From: a virus
Length of the DNA: 64,000 bases
Reading direction: 5' to 3' (one strand)
IMG/VR virus record: IMGVR_UViG_3300014720_000014
Span: 124,001-188,000 of that record
A program made the translations under genes and the position numbers. The notes under the pieces were generated by a model, which made no database searches, was not told the DNA's origin, and was given only the letters and a program-made list of their open reading frames with translations. Below, piece after piece: positions 44,334 through 53,619 of the stretch; position 1 is the stretch's first letter, and every line of letters starts with the position of its first letter.

Positions 44334-45774
44334 ATTAATAATAAAAGACGAAGTTAATATAAAGTTTGAAGGGCTAGCCGTTGAAACTAGACGAAAAATT
44401 GCTAATAAACTTAAATTTGATTTACCATACGCTAGACACATGCCAGCATATAAGTTAGGTAGATGGGACGGAACAAAAACATACTTCGGCATAGGTGGCA
44501 CTGGATATCTGGCTCACTTAGATACTATACTTCCTGTGATTGAAGATGATGGATATGATATAGAAATACAAGATTTACGTAATCATAACTCATTTAGTTT
44601 CCCTGAAATCAACGAATCTTACTGGAGTGATCAAGAAAAAACGTGGCCAACAGGACATCCAATGCAAGGACAACCAATTGTATTAAGAGATTATCAATAC
44701 GAGGTCATTAATAAGTTCTTGAATAATCCTCAAGCATTGCAAGAAGTAGCTACCGGAGCAGGTAAAACCATAACAACTGCAACACTCAGTCATCTTTGTG
44801 AACCATATGGCAGAACTATGGTCATTGTTCCTAACAAAAGTCTAGTCGTTCAAACAGAAGAAGATTATAAAAATTTAGGATTAGATGTAGGCGTTTATTT
44901 CGGTGATCGGAAAGAACTAAACAAAACACATACTATCTGCACATGGCAAAGTTTAAATGTTTTAGATAAAAAAAGCTACGACAATGATACATTAACGCTA
45001 GCAGAATTTTGTGAGGGTGTAGTAGCTGTCATAGTAGACGAAGTCCATCAAGCCAAAGCAGATGTCTTAACAAAATTGTTAACACAAAATTTTAAAAATT
45101 GTTCTATTCGTTGGGGACTCACCGGAACCATACCAAAAGAAAAATGGGAATATTATGGCTTATTGGCTAGTATAGGGCCGGTAATTAATCAAATTACTGC
45201 TCACGATTTACAACAAAAAGATGTATTAGCTAAACTAGATATTCAAATTTTACAAACACAAGACATAGAAGTTTTTAGAAATTATCGAGAAGAATACACG
45301 TGGTTAGTTAGCAACGAAAATAGATTAGATTGGATTTCTAACTACATTACAAAAATAACAGAGACTGGGAACACACTAGTATTAGTGAACAGAATTGAAA
45401 CCGGCAATAAGCTGATTAAAAAAATAAAGGACGCCGTTTTTATTTCGGGCGCTGTAAAACTAGATGATAGGAAAGAAGAATATGACGAAATTAAAACTAG
45501 TGATGATAAGATTATTGTGGCGACTTATGGTGTGGCCGCTGTGGGTATTAATATTCCAAGGATTTTTAATTTGGTTCTTATTGAACCCGGAAAAAGCTTT
45601 GTCAGGGTTATACAATCTATTGGGAGAGGCATTAGAAAAGCAGAAGACAAAGACTTCGTCCAAATCTGGGATATAACAAGCACCTGCAAGTATGCTAAGA
45701 GGCATCTTACAGAGAGAAAGAAATTTTATAAAGAAGCCAAATATCCTTTTACAATAACCAAGGTGAAAATATGA
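44320..45774 (+). CDS. uvsW: DNA/RNA helicase UvsW
   Basis: 484 residues (T4 UvsW is 503). SF2 helicase motifs: DYQYEV (Q-motif region), Walker A ATGAGKT (144-150), DEVH (240-243), SWGLTGT-like WGLTGT, and YGVAAVGINIPR and QSIGRGIRK (motif VI) at the end. UvsW unwinds R-loops and branched DNA and controls the switch to recombination-dependent replication. The start is TTG at 44320, which overlaps the previous gene by 14 bases; no earlier or later ATG gives a full N-terminus (AYKLGRWDG). Confidence 0.93.
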   Translation: MSNCKLIIKDEVNIKFEGLAVETRRKIANKLKFDLPYARHMPAYKLGRWDGTKTYFGIGGTGYLAHLDTILPVIEDDGYDIEIQDLRNHNSFSFPEINESYWSDQEKTWPTGHPMQGQPIVLRDYQYEVINKFLNNPQALQEVATGAGKTITTATLSHLCEPYGRTMVIVPNKSLVVQTEEDYKNLGLDVGVYFGDRKELNKTHTICTWQSLNVLDKKSYDNDTLTLAEFCEGVVAVIVDEVHQAKADVLTKLLTQNFKNCSIRWGLTGTIPKEKWEYYGLLASIGPVINQITAHDLQQKDVLAKLDIQILQTQDIEVFRNYREEYTWLVSNENRLDWISNYITKITETGNTLVLVNRIETGNKLIKKIKDAVFISGAVKLDDRKEEYDEIKTSDDKIIVATYGVAAVGINIPRIFNLVLIEPGKSFVRVIQSIGRGIRKAEDKDFVQIWDITSTCKYAKRHLTERKKFYKEAKYPFTITKVKI

Positions 45775-46277
45775 GAATTTTAACATTAAACAACATGGCA
45801 TTCGATCTAAACGAACTGCCTGACGAAGTAGATGAAGATACAAGATTCAGTGTTTTAGATAATTCTAATCCCCAAGATCCTGACTTTTACTTTATGCCTT
45901 TGATTTTTTTAGAATCCTTCAACAGTCCGGCAATATTATTAAACATAGGCGGATATGAAATACAAATGCCATTAGATTGGTGTATGATAGTAGGAGATAA
46001 AGAATGCGGATTAGATCCAGAAGTCTTGCCTTTGACATCAATAAATGAAAGAGGATTTGATGCATTTATTTTTAATCCTATTAGCGGGTTTAAAGCAGAA
46101 TTTATGCCTATCGAAATCGTTAACATATATCAAGACGTTAGATGGTATTTTCCTAAAATGAAAAACGGTCAACTATTAACCGTACCGCTGCACACTGAAG
46201 AGAAACCTCCATGTGTTTTCTTCGTAAAAGAAGTTAGTCGCCAAAGCGAAATTTTACAATTACACAAAATATTTTAA
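45771..46277 (+). CDS. Hypothetical protein following uvsW
   Basis: 168 residues, starting four bases before the uvsW stop. The acidic N-terminus (FDLNELPDEVDEDTRFSVLD) is followed by a beta-rich domain (INIGGYEIQMPLDWCMIVGD-like, FMPLIFLESF) and WYFPKMKNGQL. The combination of an early acidic region and a compact fold resembles small phage transcription or DNA-binding accessory proteins, but nothing identifies it. It touches the next gene with one shared base. Conserved as a hypothetical in marine T4-like phages from memory. Confidence 0.6.
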   Translation: MRILTLNNMAFDLNELPDEVDEDTRFSVLDNSNPQDPDFYFMPLIFLESFNSPAILLNIGGYEIQMPLDWCMIVGDKECGLDPEVLPLTSINERGFDAFIFNPISGFKAEFMPIEIVNIYQDVRWYFPKMKNGQLLTVPLHTEEKPPCVFFVKEVSRQSEILQLHKIF

Positions 46278-46516
46278 TGCCATTAGACAACATCATGTAC
46301 GAAAGCGCAGACGCTGCATTTAAAAGAAGATGCATAGGATGGGAAATAAAATTGTGCTTATGGCCAAGAAAATGCTATTATACTAATAAATCTTTGTGGT
46401 TAAGAAAAGCCTACATAGGTACTTCAATGTTAACTGGTCCGGGCGAACCGATCTTCGATTATCGTTGGGTACATGCCAAAGAATTTCTTTTTCTTAAAAT
46501 AAAAGGCACTGTATGA
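46277..46516 (+). CDS. Small Trp/Tyr-rich protein, hypothetical
   Basis: 79 residues with a basic centre (KRRCIGWEIKLCLWPRKCYYTNKSLWLRK) and RWVHAKEFLFLKIKG at the end. It contains three cysteines but no clear zinc motif. It begins at the stop of the previous gene and overlaps the following GT gene by four bases. Homologues as short hypotheticals of T4-like marine phages are known to me only by pattern. Function unknown. Confidence 0.6.
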   Translation: MPLDNIMYESADAAFKRRCIGWEIKLCLWPRKCYYTNKSLWLRKAYIGTSMLTGPGEPIFDYRWVHAKEFLFLKIKGTV

Positions 46517-47247
46517 GAGTACACGTAATTACTACATTACACAATGACGGGTACGAATTATTCGGTAAACAAAATATCAATACGTGGAATGATTTCTTTC
46601 CTGCAGAATGGTCTATAACTTATTATGCTGAAGGTCATTCGCCGATATTTCCTAGAAGAATTAAAGTTGTAGACTTTTTACAAAAATGTTCAAAATGGAC
46701 AAATTTTCACAATGAGGTTAAAAAGCAAGCCAGAGGATTAGAAGGCAGAGAACTTAATAGATATAAAAAAGCTCTTCGTTGGAGTTTTAAAATGTTTGCC
46801 TTATTAGATGCATTAAAAAACAAAAATGAAAGATTTGTTTTATGGCTAGACAGTGATGTCAGGGCTATGTCAACGATTTCAGAAGATTGGTTAACAAAAC
46901 TTAACAAAAAATGCATTGCTTGTAAATTAGAAAAATTAAAAGTTGGAGATCACATTGAAACAGGAGCAATACTGATCGACACCGATCATATAGACACTGA
47001 CAAAGTTACATCATGGATAAAAGAAGGGTATGAAGAATTTAAAATTTTAGATATAAACAAACCCTGGGATGGAATATGGATGGCATCTTTATTAACCGCT
47101 GGCAATGTAGCTTGGTCAAATGTTGATCTAATTGGAAAATCAAACTCTAGAAATCACTGGTTAATACACGATGTAGGTAAAAATAAATTTACGAATTCAT
47201 CCTTTAACGCACAAAGTGGCAGAAAGATAGATACGGAACTTATTTGA
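46513..47247 (+). CDS. GT-A-type glycosyltransferase
   Basis: 244 residues. The DxD motif D113-S-D115 in VLWLDSDVRAM and the start VHVITTLHNDGYELF mark a GT-A transferase, paralogous to the minus-strand gene 41018-41860. Further matches are the helix around ALRWSFKMFALLDAL and the Trp-rich KPWDGIWMA. It probably transfers a hexose or amino sugar in the second glycan block. It overlaps both neighbours by four bases. Donor and acceptor unknown. Confidence 0.78.
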   Translation: MRVHVITTLHNDGYELFGKQNINTWNDFFPAEWSITYYAEGHSPIFPRRIKVVDFLQKCSKWTNFHNEVKKQARGLEGRELNRYKKALRWSFKMFALLDALKNKNERFVLWLDSDVRAMSTISEDWLTKLNKKCIACKLEKLKVGDHIETGAILIDTDHIDTDKVTSWIKEGYEEFKILDINKPWDGIWMASLLTAGNVAWSNVDLIGKSNSRNHWLIHDVGKNKFTNSSFNAQSGRKIDTELI

Positions 47248-47852
47248 TGTTTTATAATTATGTTGACATAGGAACTTGTAATTTTAAAACTAGCCTTGAT
47301 ATTCTCAAAGCTAATGAAAAAATAATACTGGTAGATCCTATTAAAGAATATTTAGATGATTTACCTTCCAGTATCAATATCGTTAAAGAAAATTGTGCAA
47401 TAGACGAAATAAACAGCACAAAAAAAATAACATATATAAATCCGCAATTAATAAAAAACAAGAAATTTAAATCGTGGGTTGGGGGATCTAGTAAAATAGG
47501 AGAGAAGCATCCTTTAATTTTAAAATTACTACGAGAAAATAAAATTACAGAAAGTGATCTAATAACCGTCGATGTTAATACATTAACATTTGGATCATTA
47601 GTTAAAAAATACGATATCAGCAGTATTTTTCAACTGAAAATTGATACCGAAGGACACGAACACATAATTCTAACCGATGTCCTTGAATATGTTAAAAATA
47701 CTGTTAAGATTGATAGAATAATCTTCGAATATCGAGAAGAATTTGGCCATGTTAATAAATTAGATAAATTAATAGTAGAGTTTACAAAACTTGATTATAT
47801 AGTTTCTTGGGCTACAAAAAAACAAAGAGATATACAATTGGAGAAATTATGA
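47244..47852 (+). CDS. FkbM-family methyltransferase
   Basis: 202 residues. Residues 1-30 contain the YVDIGTCNF and ILVDPIKEY segments that match the SAM-binding strands of FkbM-type proteins. The conserved acidic segment is FQLKIDTEGHEHIILTD, and IDRIIFEYREEF follows. FkbM enzymes O-methylate sugars or small molecules. It follows the GT-A gene with a four-base overlap and shares four bases with the cupin gene, so it likely acts on the same glycan. Confidence 0.8.
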   Translation: MMFYNYVDIGTCNFKTSLDILKANEKIILVDPIKEYLDDLPSSINIVKENCAIDEINSTKKITYINPQLIKNKKFKSWVGGSSKIGEKHPLILKLLRENKITESDLITVDVNTLTFGSLVKKYDISSIFQLKIDTEGHEHIILTDVLEYVKNTVKIDRIIFEYREEFGHVNKLDKLIVEFTKLDYIVSWATKKQRDIQLEKL

Positions 47853-48193
47853 TTGCAGGAAAAGTTTGGGGTCAAACTGAATTATTAGAAGCCAACGGTG
47901 TTTTAGAATTTCACCGAATTGATATTAAAAAAGGTGGAGTTTGTTCTAAGCACAGACATAAATTTAAATGGAACGGTTTCTTTGTAGAAAAAGGAGCCTT
48001 GGTTATTAGAGTATGGAAAAATAATTACGAGCTGATAGACGAAACGGTATTAATGGATGGTATGTACACCAAGGTGGCTCCTGGAGAATATCACCAATTT
48101 GAGGCGTTAGAAGATACTGTGGCATTCGAATTATATTGGGCAGAATTTGATCACGAAGACATAGAAAGAGAAAACGTAGGATACACAAAATGA
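47849..48193 (+). CDS. Single-domain cupin protein
   Basis: 114 residues from the ATG at 47849, behind GGAG; the frame is open further upstream within the methyltransferase gene. The cupin motif is visible: KHRHKFKWNGFFVEKG (H-x-H then Glu after Gly/Phe) and the second box PGEYHQFEALED. A sugar-phosphate or nucleotide-sugar isomerase or epimerase, or a binding role, are possible. It overlaps the FkbM gene and the next GT-like gene by four bases each. Confidence 0.75.
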   Translation: MIAGKVWGQTELLEANGVLEFHRIDIKKGGVCSKHRHKFKWNGFFVEKGALVIRVWKNNYELIDETVLMDGMYTKVAPGEYHQFEALEDTVAFELYWAEFDHEDIERENVGYTK

Positions 48194-48879
48194 ATAAAAA
48201 ATTATCTAATCCGGCAATGAAAGCAGTTTTATATCATGCCGATGCTCATTTCGGGCTAAGGCACGGTAAAGGTATTTACAAACACCTCATAGAAGAATTA
48301 AGAAAAAATCTTCATAGTTTTAATGTTTCATTGATTCATATAACAGTGACCGGTCATGAAGGCTGGGGCGATGAAAATTACTTCTATGATGTAGAAAACG
48401 TACAAGAAGTAATTTACAACAGAGAAAAGTGTCTTTTAGAATTTATGAGAAGGGATGCAGACGATACTACGATATATTGGTTTTGTGAACCAGATTTTAG
48501 AATGTTGAATCCTTTTCCTCCATTGACCACTGACCTGTGTATGTTATACCGTCAGGATCCTATGCCTATGACACCGGCATGGCGATTAGCAAAAAAATCT
48601 GCTCTACCTATTTTTGAAGAATCATTCAAACACTTTGATATGACTCATAAAGAGTGGCACGGTGACAGTCCAGCGTGGATTGAGATCCACAGACAATTAG
48701 GTAGTCCACAATCAGTAGGACTTTTTAAATGGAACAATCTCGACGTAGAACTTCGTCCCTACGGTTGGTATGCATCAAGACATAAATGCAGATATTCAGG
48801 ACAATGGAAAGGTGGACATAAACGCAACATTGTCACCCAAGAATATTTAGACTGGTTAAAAACACAGGAGGCCCAATGA
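48190..48879 (+). CDS. GT-A-like protein of the glycan block
   Basis: 229 residues. The strand YWFCEPDFRML (E-x-D in place of DxD), preceded by DDTTIYW, sits where GT-A transferases carry the metal site. The N-terminus (AVLYHADAHFGLRHGKGI) and C-terminal Trp/Arg/His-rich end (RYSGQWKGGHKRN) are compatible with a small sugar transferase. The family was not certain. It sits between the cupin and the nucleotide-sugar dehydrogenase with four-base overlaps. Confidence 0.6.
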   Translation: MNKKLSNPAMKAVLYHADAHFGLRHGKGIYKHLIEELRKNLHSFNVSLIHITVTGHEGWGDENYFYDVENVQEVIYNREKCLLEFMRRDADDTTIYWFCEPDFRMLNPFPPLTTDLCMLYRQDPMPMTPAWRLAKKSALPIFEESFKHFDMTHKEWHGDSPAWIEIHRQLGSPQSVGLFKWNNLDVELRPYGWYASRHKCRYSGQWKGGHKRNIVTQEYLDWLKTQEAQ

Positions 48880-49652
48880 AGGTAGGAATAATAGGTTACG
48901 GTTGGATAGGCAAAGCTACTAAAAGATTGTTTCCTGATGCACAAATTTATGACAAATATCAAAGTAATTTTAACAAATCTCTAGAGAACTGCGATATCGC
49001 ATTTTTAGCGGTACCCACACCTTGGGTAGGTGGCACTGAACTAGACTGTTCTGCTGTAGAAGATGCCATAGAACATTGTGGTTGTGATTTTATCGTGATT
49101 AGGTCAGCAACACAGCCAGGATTCGCTGATAAGATGGCAAAAAAATTTCCTAATAAAAGAATTGTCGTACAACCAGAATACCTAGGTGAAACACCCAACC
49201 ACCCATTCCTTGCGATGGAGTCAAGGCAGTTTATGGTCATAGGCGGAGATCCTCGGGATCGAAGAAAAGTAATTGAGTGTTACCAACAGGCATATAACGC
49301 TAATGTATCAATTAGACAAGTTTCAAGATTAGAAGCAGAAATAATTAAATTCAGCGAGAATAGAGCAATTTTTTATAAAGTGATACAATGTCAAGAATTG
49401 TATGATGCTTGCGAGGCAGCCGGAGTAGATTATTATACAGTGAGAGAGGCAGTATACGGAGATGATCCTAGAATGAATCTCTGGTGGACTTTTGTATATC
49501 CTGATAAACGAGGTGCAAATAGCAAATGTATTCCTAAAGATGTTTATGCTTGGTGTGCATGGGCAGAAAGCGTGGGAATAGATCCGGCAGCAACTAAGTC
49601 TCTGCTTGCTTACAACGAAGAATTATTGAATAAAGGTAAAGATCATGTCTAA
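48876..49652 (+). CDS. UDP-glucose/GDP-mannose dehydrogenase-like, truncated
   Basis: 258 residues; full enzymes have about 390-450. The NAD-binding start GIIGYGWIGKA (4-14), LAVPTPW (44-50), QPEYLGETPNHPF and KVIQCQELYDACEAAGVD are typical. The catalytic Cys is C218 in NSKCIPKD, as in GGxCxPKD. The C-terminal UDP-binding domain is missing. It may oxidise a nucleotide-activated sugar to the uronate, or act on a different substrate bound in an incomplete pocket. Its four-base overlap links it to the glycan block. Confidence 0.8.
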   Translation: MKVGIIGYGWIGKATKRLFPDAQIYDKYQSNFNKSLENCDIAFLAVPTPWVGGTELDCSAVEDAIEHCGCDFIVIRSATQPGFADKMAKKFPNKRIVVQPEYLGETPNHPFLAMESRQFMVIGGDPRDRRKVIECYQQAYNANVSIRQVSRLEAEIIKFSENRAIFYKVIQCQELYDACEAAGVDYYTVREAVYGDDPRMNLWWTFVYPDKRGANSKCIPKDVYAWCAWAESVGIDPAATKSLLAYNEELLNKGKDHV

Positions 49653-50511
49653 AAAAGGAAACACAGAAGAAACTAGGTTAATTACACTAGAAGAGTTTAA
49701 GACACATCTATCAAATCTAGGCAACGAAGGTAGCGGTGTTGTAGTTAGAGATGACGGGGATTTCTCTTTTGGATTTAATTGGTTAGACTTTGTTAAAACA
49801 CGCATGGGAGAAGATATCATCTCCATGCATGTGAACAATCTAAACGAACTGTATGGCCAAATTGGTGTATCTTTGCAGGGAAAATCTTTATTTGATATCG
49901 GATGTGGATCAGGATTAAGTTCTCTTTCTTTTGCTAGACTAGGCTGCAATAAAATAACCAGCATGGATATCGATCCATATTCTGTTCAAGCTACAGAGTT
50001 TACTAAAAAGAATTTTTGGAAAGGTAATGGGCTTGATTGGAATGTCTATCAACATAGTATTCTAGACGAAACAATGCTGGTACCAGATAACTCCCACGAT
50101 ATCGTTTACTCGTGGGGTGTATTACACCATACAGGAGATATGTGGAACGCAATTCGTAACAGTGTAAGAGCTGTAAAACCGGGTGGATTATTTCATGTAG
50201 CTCTATATAGGTCTGGATCTAAATTTCCCAAATCGTTAGATGAAAAACATAGATTTAAATATGCAAACAAAGAAGAAAAAATTCAAATGCTCTATGATAG
50301 AGCAGGACAAAAAATCTTTAGTGTGAAAAAAGGTAGAGGCATGAATAAGTTCCACGATGCCCTTGATTGGCTCGGTGGACTGCCTTATGATGTAGCCGAT
50401 CCTGAAGTATTATTCAGTTGGCTCAAAGACAAGTATGGATTTAAGGTATTGTATTTTCAAGACAGAAATGGTGGCGGGAACTTTACCGGAATACTGAAAA
50501 AAGGAGATTAA
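49645..50511 (+). CDS. Class I SAM-dependent methyltransferase
   Basis: 288 residues. Motif I SLFDIGCGSGLSS (81-93), then SMDIDPYSVQ for the acidic ribose-binding position and DIVYSWGVLHHTGDMW for the active-site strand. This matches small-molecule or sugar methyltransferases of the UbiE/BioC type. The last 100 residues form a cap domain with Trp-rich segments. It follows the dehydrogenase by an eight-base overlap and is two bases before another methyltransferase. Confidence 0.8.
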   Translation: MSKKGNTEETRLITLEEFKTHLSNLGNEGSGVVVRDDGDFSFGFNWLDFVKTRMGEDIISMHVNNLNELYGQIGVSLQGKSLFDIGCGSGLSSLSFARLGCNKITSMDIDPYSVQATEFTKKNFWKGNGLDWNVYQHSILDETMLVPDNSHDIVYSWGVLHHTGDMWNAIRNSVRAVKPGGLFHVALYRSGSKFPKSLDEKHRFKYANKEEKIQMLYDRAGQKIFSVKKGRGMNKFHDALDWLGGLPYDVADPEVLFSWLKDKYGFKVLYFQDRNGGGNFTGILKKGD

Positions 50512-50512
50512 A

Positions 50513-51076
50513 ATGAAATTAACCGTGGTATTAGATGAAAGTAAGCCTCACCTAGGAGGGAATTCAGTAGAATGTAATCCGAATACATTTAGTCCTGATT
50601 CGTGGTCATATGTTATCAACAAATACAATATTAAGTCTGTGTTAGATGTTGGCAGCGGATATGGTCATGCAGCTAAGTGGTTTGCAGAACAAGGTTTAAA
50701 GTCAATAGCCATAGAAGGCCTACAGAAAAATGTAGACAATGCTATCTATCCAACAACTAAAGTTGATTTAACGGAAAGTAGCTACAGAACAGAAGTAGAC
50801 ATGGTACATTGTGTTGAAGTAGTAGAACATGTCGATGGAAAATATGTTCACAATGTTTTAGATACACTTTGCAACGGAAAATATATTTTTATGACTCACG
50901 GTCAACCGGGACAAAGAGGTCATCATCATGTTAATAATCAACCAACTTCGTATTGGATCGATCATCTCGCTGCAAGAGGTTATAAACATTTGGAACAAGA
51001 CAGCGTAGAAATTAAAAAATTATCAGGCACAGGTAAGCACATTAGAGAAACGGGCATGTTGTTCGTAAAGATTTAA
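50513..51076 (+). CDS. Class I SAM-dependent methyltransferase
   Basis: 187 residues. The glycine motif VLDVGSGYGHAAKW (43-56) and MVHCVEVVEHVD for the strand-4 region define the fold. Length is close to the minimal Rossmann core. Late residues HGQPGQRGHHHVNNQP are unusual, rich in His, and may bind the acceptor. It lies in a row of three methyltransferases with short gaps, GGAG at the start, so all are likely translated from one mRNA. Confidence 0.78.
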   Translation: MKLTVVLDESKPHLGGNSVECNPNTFSPDSWSYVINKYNIKSVLDVGSGYGHAAKWFAEQGLKSIAIEGLQKNVDNAIYPTTKVDLTESSYRTEVDMVHCVEVVEHVDGKYVHNVLDTLCNGKYIFMTHGQPGQRGHHHVNNQPTSYWIDHLAARGYKHLEQDSVEIKKLSGTGKHIRETGMLFVKI

Positions 51077-51078
51077 TT

Positions 51079-51684
51079 ATGGCACTTAAAAAAATGTATA
51101 TAGATTTTATTGAATCTAATATTAAAAAAGTTTTTGATTCGACTAACGGCCGAAATATGTTAGAATTAGGTAATCAAAAGATAAAAAAGAAACAAGGATA
51201 CATAGAAAGCACTGGTAAAGAATATTTCTCTAACATAGGTTATAATCATGTATCAGTGGATTTAAATGGTTTTAGCGGCGCTCTTGTTAAAGATTTAAGA
51301 AATCCGAATGATTTTAAGGAATGGCAAGATTTTTTTGATGTTCTAACCAATTCTGGTACAACTGAACATGTTGAACCATTTGAAACTCAATACGATTGCT
51401 ATAAAATTTTGCATGATGTTGTGAAACCGGGGGGCGTATTTGTTCATCTTATACCAGACGTAGTTGAAAGAGATACTAACGGAGCTTGGTTGAATCATTG
51501 TTATTTTTATTATTCTAAAGAATTTTTTGACATGTTAGCTAAAGAATGTAATTACAAATTATTAGATAATACGATAATTGACAATTTAAGGTGTGCTGCC
51601 TTACAGAAACAAAACGACTCTCCATTTATGACTGATAAGTCTTTATTCTTATCTCATATAGAGCAGAGAAATTTAGTAAAATAA
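51079..51684 (+). CDS. SAM-dependent methyltransferase-like protein
   Basis: 201 residues. The start KKMYIDFIESNIKKVFD, LELGNQ near 28-33, HVSVDLNGFSGALVKDLRNPND and NSGTTEHV resemble sugar or rhamnolipid-type class I methyltransferases, with the glycine motif changed to E-x-G-N-Q. The later WLNHCYFYYS is compatible with an acceptor pocket. It lies three bases after the previous methyltransferase. Enzyme activity is inferred; the substrate is unknown. Confidence 0.68.
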   Translation: MALKKMYIDFIESNIKKVFDSTNGRNMLELGNQKIKKKQGYIESTGKEYFSNIGYNHVSVDLNGFSGALVKDLRNPNDFKEWQDFFDVLTNSGTTEHVEPFETQYDCYKILHDVVKPGGVFVHLIPDVVERDTNGAWLNHCYFYYSKEFFDMLAKECNYKLLDNTIIDNLRCAALQKQNDSPFMTDKSLFLSHIEQRNLVK

Positions 51685-51685
51685 A

Positions 51686-53002
51686 ATGTGTGGATTTGCA
51701 GCCAGCAATAAATTAGGATTAACTACAGTAAATCGTTTTTGTCAAAGGCGGGGTCCTGATCTTACCACGTCGAAAATAATCAACGGAGTTGAATTTTTAC
51801 ATAATCTTTTACACATAACTGGAGACATGAAACCGCAGCCATTTATTAAAAATGACATTGTCTGCGTGTTTAATGGTGAAATCTATAATTATCAAGCATT
51901 TGGCTCTTATGACAGCGACGGACAATGCCTAATAGATCTATATGAAAAATTAGGAGAATCGTTTGTAAAAGAATTAGACGCAGAATTCGCCATCTGTCTT
52001 ATAGATTTTAAGAAAAATAAATTAATAATTTCTACGGATACCTTTGCCTGTAAACCTTTATGGTACGATTTCGTAGATAACAAATTTTGTGTAGCATCAT
52101 ATAACAGTCAACTTTTAGGCCTAGGTTTTAACAAAGGAAAGAAGTTAAAATCAAACACCACTGAAATTTATGATTTAAAAAGTTTAAGATTAGTCTCATC
52201 TTATTCTAACAGAACTTTTGATATTAGACAGCATAAAAATTCTTTTGATGATTGGATTTCTGCATTTTCCAAGAGCATCGAAAAAAGAACAAAAAATACT
52301 CCTTATAAAATGTTTTGCGGAATGAGTTCTGGTTATGATAGCGGAGCTATTTCATTAGAATTGCAAAAACAAGGCGCAAATTACAAAGCCTATACAATCT
52401 TAAATAACGAAAATTCTGATATTCTTAAAGACCGTATGAAGATCATACGTAATGTAGAAGCTTTTGAATTAAGCAGTGAAGAATTTAAAAAGTGGAAGAG
52501 AGAATTATCTGATAACTGCGAAAACTTTACCTATGACGGCTATGATATCAAAGGAGATCAAGCATCTATGGGACTATCATCTATATGTCATAGAGCAAAT
52601 AGAGAAAATCGTAGAATATACTTTTCTGGCCAAGGCGCAGATGAAATAATCAGCGACTACGGATTTAGAGGTCATAAAATTTATAAGCACAGTGGCTTCG
52701 GAGGATTGTTTCCAGACCAATTAGAGAGATTTTGGCCTTGGCACAGTTTTTGGGATGGAACTCAAATTAAATATCTTAACAAAGAAGAATATGTAGCTGG
52801 ACATTTTGGGATCGAGACTAGGTACCCGTTCTTAGATGGAGATCTGGTTCAGGAATTTCTTTGGTTGACACCTACATTAAAGAATAGCAAATATAAAAGT
52901 TGCCTAGATGAGTATCTTAAGGTGAATAATTTTCCTTATGAGGCTGGTGAAAAACGTGGATTTCACGTCACTGAAAAAGGTGGAAAGAGTAAACGAGCAT
53001 GA
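51686..53002 (+). CDS. Glutamine-hydrolysing asparagine synthase-like amidotransferase
   Basis: 438 residues (E. coli AsnB is about 550). Cys2 at the mature N-terminus (MCGFAAS) is the glutaminase nucleophile, with FNGEIYNY and SFVKELDAEFAICL following. The synthetase half has the PP-loop SSGYDSGA near residue 215 and FSGQGADEI near 310. Such enzymes in glycan clusters amidate uronic acids or other carboxylates. The neighbouring dehydrogenase would supply a carboxylate sugar, which fits. The start follows the previous stop by one base. Confidence 0.85.
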   Translation: MCGFAASNKLGLTTVNRFCQRRGPDLTTSKIINGVEFLHNLLHITGDMKPQPFIKNDIVCVFNGEIYNYQAFGSYDSDGQCLIDLYEKLGESFVKELDAEFAICLIDFKKNKLIISTDTFACKPLWYDFVDNKFCVASYNSQLLGLGFNKGKKLKSNTTEIYDLKSLRLVSSYSNRTFDIRQHKNSFDDWISAFSKSIEKRTKNTPYKMFCGMSSGYDSGAISLELQKQGANYKAYTILNNENSDILKDRMKIIRNVEAFELSSEEFKKWKRELSDNCENFTYDGYDIKGDQASMGLSSICHRANRENRRIYFSGQGADEIISDYGFRGHKIYKHSGFGGLFPDQLERFWPWHSFWDGTQIKYLNKEEYVAGHFGIETRYPFLDGDLVQEFLWLTPTLKNSKYKSCLDEYLKVNNFPYEAGEKRGFHVTEKGGKSKRA

Positions 53003-53619
53003 TTAAAGTCGTTATTGCAGGAGATAAAAATTTTGAATCTTATGTTACTAAGGGAAGAGATACGACGTTGGCATTAGGTTATGAAGTATTAGTCTATGAC
53101 CTTGGAGGTTTAGGTTACGGAAAACCATTTAAAGGTAGAATTAGTGAGGCTGTGAATGCTAAAATACCTTGTAAGCCTCATATCATACTGGATGCTCTAA
53201 ACGATGTCAATGATAACGAATATGTGGTGTGGTTAGATGCAGATGCATTGATCATAGACAATATAGATGAAATTGAAGAAGATTATGATATCGCTGTTAC
53301 TGTTAGACAACCAAAAGCAATCGAAAATACGTTACCTGTTAATGCCGGTATCGTTTTCGTGAAAAAAACACCCAATGCGATTAAATTCATACAGGAATGG
53401 ATCGATCTGTGTGATAACGATGTCAGCGATCAACCACCATTAAACAAGTTAGCATCGGTTGTCTGTGCAGATATCGGATCAACTGTAGTACGAAATAATG
53501 TTAAAATAAAAGTCTATCCTTGTGCCACATATAATAATTTTTATTTTGCTAAAAAAGATAGACCAGGAATTAAAATTAAGCACTACAAATCTAAATTAAG
53601 ACACTTATATCCACTATGA
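52999..53619 (+). CDS. GT-A-type glycosyltransferase
   Basis: 206 residues. The metal motif YVVWLDADALI (D-A-D near residues 77-79), a start typical of GT-A proteins (IKVVIAGDKNFESYVTKG) and NAGIVFVKKTP are visible. It is a small transferase related in layout to phage GT8-like enzymes. It overlaps the amidotransferase and the FkbM gene by four bases. Substrate unknown. Confidence 0.78.
   Translation: MIKVVIAGDKNFESYVTKGRDTTLALGYEVLVYDLGGLGYGKPFKGRISEAVNAKIPCKPHIILDALNDVNDNEYVVWLDADALIIDNIDEIEEDYDIAVTVRQPKAIENTLPVNAGIVFVKKTPNAIKFIQEWIDLCDNDVSDQPPLNKLASVVCADIGSTVVRNNVKIKVYPCATYNNFYFAKKDRPGIKIKHYKSKLRHLYPL

Noticed and set aside
45464-45676. Plus- and minus-strand frames inside the uvsW 3' half
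   Set aside because: UvsW helicase motifs continue through this region in the main frame.
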